A stretch of 18,643 bases of DNA from positions 1-18,643 of the forward strand of contig CAJTZB010000030.1 of assembly GCA_910583815.1 (NCBI GenBank), written 5' to 3'. Below, piece by piece: positions 5,971 through 13,486 of the stretch. Both the position numbers and the translations under genes were made by a program. Every line of letters starts with the position of its first letter. Within the stretch, counting starts at the first letter, position 1. The notes beneath the pieces are model-generated. The model made no database searches. It had not been told where the DNA came from and saw nothing but the letters and a program-made list of their open reading frames with translations. This DNA comes from an uncultured Lachnospiraceae bacterium (GTDB taxonomy: Bacteria > Bacillota > Clostridia > Lachnospirales > Lachnospiraceae).

Positions 5971-7914
5971 ATGGAACAAACTACAATGTTAAAACATACA
6001 GAAACTGTTTTGGAGTTCAATAAAATAAAAAATATGTGGTCCGATTTGGCACTTATGCAGGCAACAAAAACGAAGATAATGGAAACGACACCCTGTCTTG
6101 ATGAATCGGAGCTGCTTCTGCTGCAAAAGCAGACAACGGAGGCGCGCGATATGTTGGAGAAGTGTGGCATGCCGCCAATCCCTTCCTTTACGGATGTTGC
6201 ACAGATTATGGATATTGCGAGAAAAGAGTTCCATTTATCTGCGGAGCAGCTTGAGACAATCGGAACTGCATTTACTGCGGTCAGACGGCTTGCAGAATAT
6301 TTGAACCGTGGGAAACACTATGGTTTTTCTCTTGCATATTATGAAGAAAATTTAGACCCTTGTAAAGATGTTGCTGCACTTATCAGCCAGCAGATAAGAA
6401 ACGGAAGGGTAGATGACCATGCGAGCAATTTGCTGTTTTCCATTCGCAGGGAGTTAGAGGTGCAAGATGCCAAGATGCGTGAAAAGATCAATCAGATGAT
6501 CCATAGCAATAAAAAGTATATGGCGGATTCCTTTGTTGTAATGCGGAATGGGCATCTGTGTGTTCCGGTGAAGGCAGAGTACCGCAGCCAGATTGCAGGA
6601 AGCGTTATGGACAAATCCGCTACCGGAAGCACGGTTTTTATCGAACCGGCTGCAATCAGCCAGTATTATGATAAGCTGCAGATGCTTAAAATAGAAGAGG
6701 AGAACGAGGAACTGCGTATCTGCTATGAACTTACAGCGCTGCTTTTGGAAAAGGAAGACAGCATGGCACAAAATATCAAGACGACAGAGCTGCTGGATTT
6801 TGCATTTTCCAAAGGAAAATTGAGCGTAAATTTTGGTGGTATCAAACCGCATATCAATACGTCCCATCAGATTCATCTGACAGAAGCAAGGCATCCGTTG
6901 CTGGCAAAGGAGCGCTGTGTACCGATTTCTTTTGATGTTGGCAATGATGTCAGGGGAGTTGTGATTACCGGGCCGAATACCGGTGGGAAAACGGTTACGA
7001 TAAAGACAGTTGCGCTTTGCTGCCTGATGGCACAATGTGGTCTGCATGTTCCATGCAAAGAAGCAGATATTTGCATGAATTCTAATATTCTCTGTGATAT
7101 TGGCGACGGCCAGAACCTGGAGGATAACCTCTCTACATTTTCTGCGCATTTAAAGAACATCCTGCAGATTTTAGACTATGTGAGTGAAGAGAGCCTTGTG
7201 GTTTTAGACGAGCTTGGTTCAGGGACTGATCCAACTGAGGGGATGGGAATTGCGGTTGCCGTACTGAGAGAACTAAAAAAGAGCGGAAGCCTGTTCCTTG
7301 TGACGACACATTATCCGGAAGTCAAGCAGTATGCAGATTCAGATGCTGCAATCGTAAATGCCCGGATGGATTTTGACAAAGAGACACTTACGCCCCTCTA
7401 CAAGCTGATTATTGGAGAATCGGGAGAAAGCTGTGCATTTTCCATCGCAAAGCGGCTGGGAATGTCGGATGATATGCTGACAGACGCAGCAAAGGCAGCT
7501 TATGGAGATGATTACAAGAGACATTTACCGATACCAGAGTGCAGTGACAGCATTTCTCTGTCTTCTGCAAAAGGAGAACTGCCTCATTCCAAAATTGTAA
7601 AAAAGACAGAACCGAAAAAACAAGGTTCTGCCCGAGCAAAGCAGTTCCGGCTGGGGGACAGTGTAATGATATATCCTGATAAGAAGATAGGCATTGTCTG
7701 TAAGACGGCGGACGACAAAGGGATGCTGCGCATCCAGATTCAAGGCAGGAAGATATGGGCCAACCACAAGCGTCTGAAACTGCATGTGGCAGCAGCCGAG
7801 CTGTATCCGGAAGACTATGATTTTTCCATTTTGTTTGACAGTGTGGAACACCGCAAACTCCGGCATCAGATGGAGAGGAAATATACAGAAGGAACGCTTT
7901 CTGAAACGGAATGA
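5971..7914 (+). CDS. MutS2-like ATPase lacking the Smr domain
   Basis: The 647-residue protein has the MutS2 core. The clamp/lever part includes GSVMDKSATGSTVFIEPAAI. The ATPase has Walker A GPNTGGKT (334-341), Walker B VVLDELGSGTDP (D413, E414) and TTHYPEVK (H447). A KOW-like beta domain follows (about 558-610). Full MutS2 is close to 780 residues, with a long coiled coil and a C-terminal Smr domain. Here the coiled coil is reduced to a short linker and Smr is absent, the frame ending in a natural stop. MutS2 of Bacillus subtilis acts on stalled or collided ribosomes as well as being discussed in recombination. The attenuator-like leader favours a ribosome role here. An in-frame ATG at 5920 lies inside the leader inverted repeat; AGAAAGGA (5957-5963) sets the start at 5971. 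Confidence 0.85.
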   Translation: MEQTTMLKHTETVLEFNKIKNMWSDLALMQATKTKIMETTPCLDESELLLLQKQTTEARDMLEKCGMPPIPSFTDVAQIMDIARKEFHLSAEQLETIGTAFTAVRRLAEYLNRGKHYGFSLAYYEENLDPCKDVAALISQQIRNGRVDDHASNLLFSIRRELEVQDAKMREKINQMIHSNKKYMADSFVVMRNGHLCVPVKAEYRSQIAGSVMDKSATGSTVFIEPAAISQYYDKLQMLKIEEENEELRICYELTALLLEKEDSMAQNIKTTELLDFAFSKGKLSVNFGGIKPHINTSHQIHLTEARHPLLAKERCVPISFDVGNDVRGVVITGPNTGGKTVTIKTVALCCLMAQCGLHVPCKEADICMNSNILCDIGDGQNLEDNLSTFSAHLKNILQILDYVSEESLVVLDELGSGTDPTEGMGIAVAVLRELKKSGSLFLVTTHYPEVKQYADSDAAIVNARMDFDKETLTPLYKLIIGESGESCAFSIAKRLGMSDDMLTDAAKAAYGDDYKRHLPIPECSDSISLSSAKGELPHSKIVKKTEPKKQGSARAKQFRLGDSVMIYPDKKIGIVCKTADDKGMLRIQIQGRKIWANHKRLKLHVAAAELYPEDYDFSILFDSVEHRKLRHQMERKYTEGTLSETE

Positions 7915-7928
7915 GAAACTGTAACATA

Positions 7929-7950
7929 ATTGCTTCTTGCAGCAATTTTT
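7929..7950 (+). terminator. probable terminator of the MutS2-like gene
   Basis: ATTGCT (7929-7934) and AGCAAT (7941-7946) form a short stem with a 6-base loop and a T-run (7946-7950). It lies 14 bases after the stop and overlaps the end of the convergent GNAT gene. The stem is short, so termination may be weak. Confidence 0.5.
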
Positions 7951-8494
7951 ATAGCAGTATCTCAAGCTGGCAGTCATAAGGCTCTGCTTCAACATGTTTT
8001 TGATGGTAGTACTCTGCTTCCACGCAGCCCATTGCTTTATAAAAAGCTTGGCTTTCTACGGCGGAATGTGCGGAAATATACAGTTTTTTTGCGCCTTTTG
8101 CCTTTGCCCATGTTCTGGCTGCAAGGAACAGCTGCTTCCCAATGCCATATCTTCGCATATCCTCAGATATATGGATGCTGGACAAATCAAGGTAGCGGTG
8201 TTCTCCCCCAAACAGGTCCGGTTCGACAGAGACAAAGCCTTTTAAGCTGCCATCGGAAAAAGCGGCATAGACAAAGCCGCCGGTGGAGGCGGTATTTTTT
8301 AAACAGGAGACCAGAGTCTGATAGTCTGCCTCTGTCCAGTCATCAATAAAAGGGTCGTCCTTAATCAGCCATTCACCTTTTTCCCTTCGCCAGCACTTTG
8401 TGACGTTCTGATGCCTGATGAAGCTTTGAAATAATTCTCTGGTGATTTCGTCGGTGTGCAGCTCTCTATATTGTAGTACTGGTGTCTCTGTCAT
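7949..8494 (-). CDS. GNAT family N-acetyltransferase
   Basis: The 181-residue protein has GNAT motif A at LSSIHISEDMRRYGIGKQLF (acetyl-CoA loop RRYGIG) and motif B at SAVESQAFYKAMGCVEAEYY. The N-terminal half (RELHTDEITRELFQSF, then DDPFIDDW) is typical of a clostridial GNAT subgroup of unknown substrate. The frame is open for 17 codons further upstream, but AGGAGA (8506-8501) directly before ATG 8494 marks the start. It converges with the MutS2-like gene. No strong promoter was seen upstream; TTAAAC with TACATT about 16 bases apart is a weak candidate. Confidence 0.85.
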   Translation of the reverse strand: MTETPVLQYRELHTDEITRELFQSFIRHQNVTKCWRREKGEWLIKDDPFIDDWTEADYQTLVSCLKNTASTGGFVYAAFSDGSLKGFVSVEPDLFGGEHRYLDLSSIHISEDMRRYGIGKQLFLAARTWAKAKGAKKLYISAHSAVESQAFYKAMGCVEAEYYHQKHVEAEPYDCQLEILL

Positions 8495-8577
8495 GTGGGT
8501 TCTCCTCATGGAATAATGTATCTGTGGCCATTGACAGTTTAACATGTGAAAGCATAAAGTTCAACCGGCAAATTAAG

Positions 8578-8607
8578 TTGCAGAAACTGATATAGCTGAT
8601 GTATACT
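8578..8607 (+). promoter_or_regulatory. promoter of the COG3044-type ATPase gene
   Basis: TTGCAG (8578-8583), an 18-base spacer and TATACT (8602-8607) form a plausible sigma-A promoter about 45 bases before the start codon. Confidence 0.55.
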
Positions 8608-8658
8608 TAGAGAAATGCTGATTGCAGAGGTTAAAAGAGTAATGCAGGAGGATATATC

Positions 8659-10392
8659 ATGAAATCATCAAATGACTTGCGTACAGCGTTGCGCGCGATA
8701 GACCATAAAGGCTACCCTGCCTACAAATCATTAGCGGGCAGCTATCAGTTCACAGGGTTTTGTCTGTGCATTGACCATGTACAGGGAGACCCATTTGCGG
8801 CTCCATCCAGTCTGCGCGTGGAAGTTTTGCACAAAACGGCTGGATTTCCCGGCGAATATTATAGAAGGGACTGTTCACGTATTGCCCTGGCAGATTTTCT
8901 GACAAGGCAGTTTGCCGCGAAGATGGAAGACTATAATTTTAAAGCAAGAGGTTCCGGAAAGAGCGGACTGATATCCACTGCCAGATGCGGGCAGGAAGTA
9001 TTGGACCGGAGTGCCTGTGAAATTTCGGATACCCAAATTACGGCTCGCTTCCATGTTGGGTTTCCGGCGTTTGGGCGTACTATCAATGCCGGAGAACTTG
9101 AAAAAATTCTGTTTGATTTCCTGCCACGCTGTGTAGAGGACAGTTTTTTTTACAGGAGGCTGGATGCGAAAAAAGTAGAAGCCGCTGTATTTTTGGCGGA
9201 GGACCAAGAGGCGCTGCGTGAAATTCTTAAAAAGGAAAAATTGGCGGCTTTTGTGGCAAATGGTGCCATTCTTCCAAGAAAAAGCGGTGTGTCCGATGTT
9301 CCGATGAAAGATAGTGTGCCGTTTTCTTCTCCTGCCACAATGGAGCGCAGCTTTTCTCTGCCGCATAGAGGGAAGATTTCCGGAATGGCAATACCACAAG
9401 GGATTGCGCTGATTGTAGGTGGTGGTTACCACGGCAAATCAACTCTTCTGGAGGCACTGCAGAATGGAGTCTACAATCATATTGCAGGAGATGGGCGAGA
9501 ATATGTAGTGACGGACAATACCGCTGTCAAGCTCCGTGCGGAGGATGGACGGTCTGTCCGGAACGTGGATATTTCTTTGTTTATCAATGACCTGCCAAAC
9601 AAAAAAGACACATCAGCATTTTCTACGCCGGATGCAAGCGGAAGCACTTCGCAGGCAGCAGGCGTGATAGAAAATATGGAGGCCGGTTCTAAACTGTTCC
9701 TGATTGATGAAGATACGTCTGCCACTAATTTTATGGTGCGTGATGACTTTATGCAGCAGGTTATCAGCAGGGAAAAAGAGCCAATTACGCCGTTTTTGGA
9801 ACGTGTCAGGGATCTCTATGAAAAAGAAGGAATTTCAACGATTTTGGTTGCAGGCAGTTCCGGTGCCTTCTTTTATGTTGCAGATACCATTCTCCAAATG
9901 GATTGCTACCATCCGGTGGATATTACAGGTCCTGTGAAAAAACTCTGTGCAGAACGTCCTGCCCCAAGAACGGCGGCTCCTGATTTTAAAACTCCTGCTG
10001 ATAAGCGTTTCCTGCCTCCTTATAAACAAAGAAAAAAAGGCGGCAGGGACTATTATGGGAGGGAGCGCAAAGGGAATGAAAACAGCCATGAGCGCATGAA
10101 AATCAAGACATTTGGACGTGATTCTTTTTCTTTAGATAAAGAAACGATAGATTTACGCTATGTGGAACAGATTGCAGATGCGGAACAGACAACTGCCCTT
10201 GCCTACCTGCTCCGTTATGCTTTGGAACAGGAGATGGACGGTAAACGTACGCCAAGGCAGACCGTGCGGCATCTTTTTGAACTGTTAGAAGAAAAAGGAT
10301 GGGAACCGTTCTGCGGCACCTATATTCCATGTGGGCTTGCAAAGCCAAGGACACAGGAAATGTTTGCGTGCCTGAACCGGTTCAGGGGATAA
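8659..10392 (+). CDS. predicted ATPase of the ABC class (COG3044/PF09818 family)
   Basis: The 577-residue protein matches the solitary 'ABC-class ATPase' family. The N-terminal domain (1-240) includes DFLTRQF and FPAFGRTI. Walker A is GGGYHGKST (254-262), a signature-like SGSTSQA follows (327-333), and Walker B is KLFLIDEDTSATNFM (D350, E351). A basic, low-complexity linker follows (about 430-480), then a helical C-terminal domain. There are no membrane segments, so it is not a transporter subunit. Family function is unsettled in bacteria; the trypanosome homologue MRB1590 is an RNA-binding kinetoplast RNA-editing factor, so a nucleic-acid role is likely. The site GCAGGAGG sits well before ATG 8659. 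The gene appears monocistronic, with no clear terminator before the next promoter. Confidence 0.85.
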   Translation: MKSSNDLRTALRAIDHKGYPAYKSLAGSYQFTGFCLCIDHVQGDPFAAPSSLRVEVLHKTAGFPGEYYRRDCSRIALADFLTRQFAAKMEDYNFKARGSGKSGLISTARCGQEVLDRSACEISDTQITARFHVGFPAFGRTINAGELEKILFDFLPRCVEDSFFYRRLDAKKVEAAVFLAEDQEALREILKKEKLAAFVANGAILPRKSGVSDVPMKDSVPFSSPATMERSFSLPHRGKISGMAIPQGIALIVGGGYHGKSTLLEALQNGVYNHIAGDGREYVVTDNTAVKLRAEDGRSVRNVDISLFINDLPNKKDTSAFSTPDASGSTSQAAGVIENMEAGSKLFLIDEDTSATNFMVRDDFMQQVISREKEPITPFLERVRDLYEKEGISTILVAGSSGAFFYVADTILQMDCYHPVDITGPVKKLCAERPAPRTAAPDFKTPADKRFLPPYKQRKKGGRDYYGRERKGNENSHERMKIKTFGRDSFSLDKETIDLRYVEQIADAEQTTALAYLLRYALEQEMDGKRTPRQTVRHLFELLEEKGWEPFCGTYIPCGLAKPRTQEMFACLNRFRG

Positions 10393-10433
10393 ATTATGGG
10401 ATTTCAATAAATGAAACGGTTTTTTGATTGAAC

Positions 10434-10462
10434 TTGATTTTCTTGTGTTCTTCGATTAGAAT
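10434..10462 (+). promoter_or_regulatory. promoter of the phosphorelay operon
   Basis: TTGATT (10434-10439), a 17-base spacer and TAGAAT (10457-10462) form a fair sigma-A promoter about 50 bases before the receiver gene. It is the only good candidate seen for the three-gene operon. Confidence 0.55.
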
Positions 10463-10514
10463 AAATCATATGGGTTGAGAGAGGCCTAATTACAAATCAG
10501 GGAGGCAATTGCAT

Positions 10515-10877
10515 ATGCAGAAGCGCATTTTAGTAGTGGATGATGACGATATGAATTTGATGAGGACGAAACTCATCTTGAAAGAAGAATATGATGTGCT
10601 GCTGGCGGATTCAGGGGTACGGGCCCTGCAAATACTGAAAAATCAGGAAGTAGATCTGGTTCTTTTGGATATTGATATGCCTATGATGAATGGAATGGAA
10701 ACTTTTGAGCGTATGAAGGAGTTTGCGGCAAAAGTACCTGTAATTTTTCTGACGGCATCAGGAGAGGTAGACGATGTAGTTAATGCGCTTTTGCTTGGTG
10801 CGGTGAATTATCTGAAAAAGCCTTTTTTGCCGCATGAGCTGATGAAAAGGGTAGCACAGGAGCTTGAGAAGAAATGA
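10515..10877 (+). CDS. single-domain response regulator (CheY-like receiver)
   Basis: All 120 residues form one receiver domain: acidic pocket D9-D12, phosphoacceptor D52 in LLDIDMP, switch residue T80 in FLTAS and K102 in KKPF. There is no output domain, so it acts by protein-protein contact or as a phosphate shuttle between the two kinases encoded downstream. A TTG six bases upstream is in frame, but GGAGG (10501-10505) is correctly spaced only for ATG 10515. Its stop overlaps the next start (ATGA, 10874-10877), giving translational coupling to the hybrid kinase. Confidence 0.93.
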   Translation: MQKRILVVDDDDMNLMRTKLILKEEYDVLLADSGVRALQILKNQEVDLVLLDIDMPMMNGMETFERMKEFAAKVPVIFLTASGEVDDVVNALLLGAVNYLKKPFLPHELMKRVAQELEKK

Positions 10878-13438
10878 GAGTAGGGGAGCAGACAAACAGG
10901 CATCTGCTGTTGGCTGCCATTACTACAGTATTCAGCGGAATGTTAAGCCTGATCACAATTATTATGGCGTGGGAACTATGGGTAGTTCCTTTGATGGTAA
11001 TTGCCTGCTTTAGCGTATGGCTTTTACATATTGCAAAGATTGGTTCAAGTGTGTTTTATGAAAATCTTTGCGCTGGATTGGTTCTGTTAGAGTTTTTTTT
11101 CTTTGGCGTACATGCGACCAGCCTTTTTGATATACCTGCTGTAGCCTGTATTATCATTCTCGCGCTGTTTATGATAAATAAGCAGTGGATTCTGTATGTA
11201 CTTGAGGCTATCTATGTGCTGGAGCTGCTGTACCATATTTTGATTCTTCATACTATTTCTTATAATGCCGAATTTCAGGATATTTTTCGGCTGGGACTTG
11301 GCGCTGTTGTGACTTTTGGTGGGGCGGCGCTGGCGAAATACTGGATTAAACAGCGTAATGTCCAACGGAAATGGTATGACCATATATTTACCGAAATGGA
11401 AACGATGGGGAAGCAAAACGCTGTTTTTCTGTCAAATGTGTCACATGAACTTCGCACGCCGATTAATATGGTTATCGGGCTCAGTGAAGTGGCGTTGGGA
11501 AAGGAGCTTCCGTCGGATATCCGTGCAGATATGATGTCCATTAAGCTGGCAGGGAAACGTTTGTCAAGTCAGATTAACAATATGCTTGACTATACCGAGA
11601 TTGTGGAAGGAACGCTGACGCCGGCAAAAGAAGAATATATGATCACTTCGGTGCTGAACGATGTGATTACAATGACTGCGTTGCAGAATAACTGGCAGCA
11701 CTTGGAGATTGTGTTTGACATTGACCCAAGGATGCCGGCAGTTCTTATTGGAGATGCGGAGAAAATTTCCCACGTATTAAAAATTTTAGTGGAAAACTCT
11801 ATCAAATTTACGGAAGAGGGCGGTGTAAATATCCGCATAGGATACCGGACAGAAAGCTACGGTGTAAATTTGCTTATAGATATTCGTGATACAGGCATTG
11901 GTATGACAGACTCCCAGATGATGCAGATGTATGACGACTTTTACCAGGCGGATTCCGGAAGCAGCCGTTTTGTGGGAGGACTTGGGCTTGGTCTGCCTAT
12001 TGCCCGAGGACTTCTGAATGCAATGGGCGGTTTTGTCCACTTTGAAAGCAAGGAGCATCAAGGGATGCACGCCCATATCGCAATTCCTCAGGGAATGGCG
12101 GATAACAGACCATGTATTGTACTCAATCATCCGGAACAGCTGTGCATTGCGTGCTACTTCAGGCCGGAGAGATACAGCTGTGATGAGGTTCGGGAGTATT
12201 ATGATGGGCTGATTCTGAATTTGGTAGAAGGCCTTGGCGTCAAAGGATACCAGACACATAATTTTGAGGGATTGATTAAACTGCAGAACACCCATCAGCT
12301 GACTCATGTGTTCATTGCTCAGTCGGAATATGAAAATAATCAGGAGTACTATGAAGAGCTGACAAGTAGACTTCGGGTTATTGTGATTGCAGACAAAGGA
12401 TTTGCATTAGACAGTGAGAGCAATCTGCTTATGATACATAAACCGTTTTCTGCACTTTCTGTTGCAAACCTGCTCAATGGTGAGTTCGAGGGGCGCGGTT
12501 TTGCAGAAGCTCAGGCCGCAGGCAAAAAACCGTTTACCTGCATTGGTGTGAGAGCGTTGGCAGTGGATGACGAAGAGATGAATCTGCTGGTTGCCAAGGG
12601 CGTACTGGGGAGCTATGGCATTGAAGTAGACACCTGTTTAAGCGGAAGGGAAGCTGTGGCGCGGTGCAGCAGTGTTTCTTATGATATTGTTTTTCTGGAT
12701 CATATGATGCCAGGGTTTGACGGTGTGCAGACTTTGAAAAAGATCCGCGGACTCCAGAACAGCGTTTATCAGGACCTTCCGGTGATTGCACTGACTGCAA
12801 ATACTGTCAGTGGTGCAAGGGAGATGTTCCGCAGCGAGGGATTTACGGAATTTGTCCCTAAACCAATTGAACGTACCGTTTTAGAGCGGGTTCTGCGAAG
12901 GGTACTGCCAAAGCATCTTATACAATATGGTGAAGAATCAGAAGAGGATAATACGGCTGAGAGCAATGTGCAGTCTGCCCCGGTGGAAGAAAAGCCGGAA
13001 AAATCTGATATAGTATCCGATTCTGCACAATATACAGAGGTTTTGGAAGAAGCGGCTTTGTCAGAAACGCCTGCGGATAAGCCAGCAATTCCTTATGACC
13101 GATTGATTCAGGCCGGTATCAATGTGGAATTAGGGCTGAATTATTGTGGTGGAGATGAGAACTTTTTCAGGGAGATGCTGCGGATGTTCCATGACCAAAG
13201 CGGAGATAAAAAGGCGGAGATTGTTTCTCTATATGAAAATGCCAATTGGCAAGATTATGCAATAAAGGTTCATGCACTCAAGAGCACATCACTGACTATT
13301 GGTGCAGAGGCACTTTCTGCGCAGGCGAAGGAGCTGGAGCTGGCAGGAAAAAGAGGCGATATAGACTTTGTCAAGGCACAACATCCTGCGCTGCTGTGTG
13401 CGTATGATGAAATCTGTGCACAGATTTCCGAAATATAG
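10874..13438 (+). CDS. membrane hybrid histidine kinase with pseudo-receiver, receiver and HPt domains
   Basis: The 854-residue protein is a multi-step phosphorelay kinase. It has about six membrane segments (residues 11-157). HisKA has phospho-histidine H191 in NVSHELRTPIN. The HATPase has N-box N308, G1 box DTGIGM from D339 and GGLGLGL (368-374). Residues about 406-535 resemble a receiver fold without the aspartate but with a KPFSA near its end. A true receiver follows (D565/D566, phosphoacceptor D609, K663), then an acidic linker (about 685-735) and a C-terminal HPt domain with H800 in HALKSTS. It overlaps the lone receiver upstream by ATGA and is followed 48 bases later by the second kinase. 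Phosphate should run H191, D609, H800 and on to another receiver. The signal is unknown; no periplasmic sensor domain is present. Confidence 0.92.
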   Translation: MRVGEQTNRHLLLAAITTVFSGMLSLITIIMAWELWVVPLMVIACFSVWLLHIAKIGSSVFYENLCAGLVLLEFFFFGVHATSLFDIPAVACIIILALFMINKQWILYVLEAIYVLELLYHILILHTISYNAEFQDIFRLGLGAVVTFGGAALAKYWIKQRNVQRKWYDHIFTEMETMGKQNAVFLSNVSHELRTPINMVIGLSEVALGKELPSDIRADMMSIKLAGKRLSSQINNMLDYTEIVEGTLTPAKEEYMITSVLNDVITMTALQNNWQHLEIVFDIDPRMPAVLIGDAEKISHVLKILVENSIKFTEEGGVNIRIGYRTESYGVNLLIDIRDTGIGMTDSQMMQMYDDFYQADSGSSRFVGGLGLGLPIARGLLNAMGGFVHFESKEHQGMHAHIAIPQGMADNRPCIVLNHPEQLCIACYFRPERYSCDEVREYYDGLILNLVEGLGVKGYQTHNFEGLIKLQNTHQLTHVFIAQSEYENNQEYYEELTSRLRVIVIADKGFALDSESNLLMIHKPFSALSVANLLNGEFEGRGFAEAQAAGKKPFTCIGVRALAVDDEEMNLLVAKGVLGSYGIEVDTCLSGREAVARCSSVSYDIVFLDHMMPGFDGVQTLKKIRGLQNSVYQDLPVIALTANTVSGAREMFRSEGFTEFVPKPIERTVLERVLRRVLPKHLIQYGEESEEDNTAESNVQSAPVEEKPEKSDIVSDSAQYTEVLEEAALSETPADKPAIPYDRLIQAGINVELGLNYCGGDENFFREMLRMFHDQSGDKKAEIVSLYENANWQDYAIKVHALKSTSLTIGAEALSAQAKELELAGKRGDIDFVKAQHPALLCAYDEICAQISEI

Positions 13439-13486
13439 CCTGTCTGGAATTTTTCCTGAAACCATGTTTATAGGAGGGGAAATTGT

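Noticed and set aside
7409..7995. Two long minus-strand ORFs (178 and 156 codons) opposite the end of the MutS2-like gene
   Set aside because: They are antisense to a clear family protein, have no domain patterns and no good ribosome sites.
10371..10386. Perfect 16-base palindrome CCTGAACCGGTTCAGG at the end of the COG3044-type gene
   Set aside because: It lies within coding sequence with no T-run and no loop. One such palindrome is not surprising in a window of this size.
10509..10514. TTG start two codons upstream in the lone receiver gene
   Set aside because: GGAGG would be only three bases away from it. ATG 10515 has proper spacing and starts at the normal receiver N-terminus.
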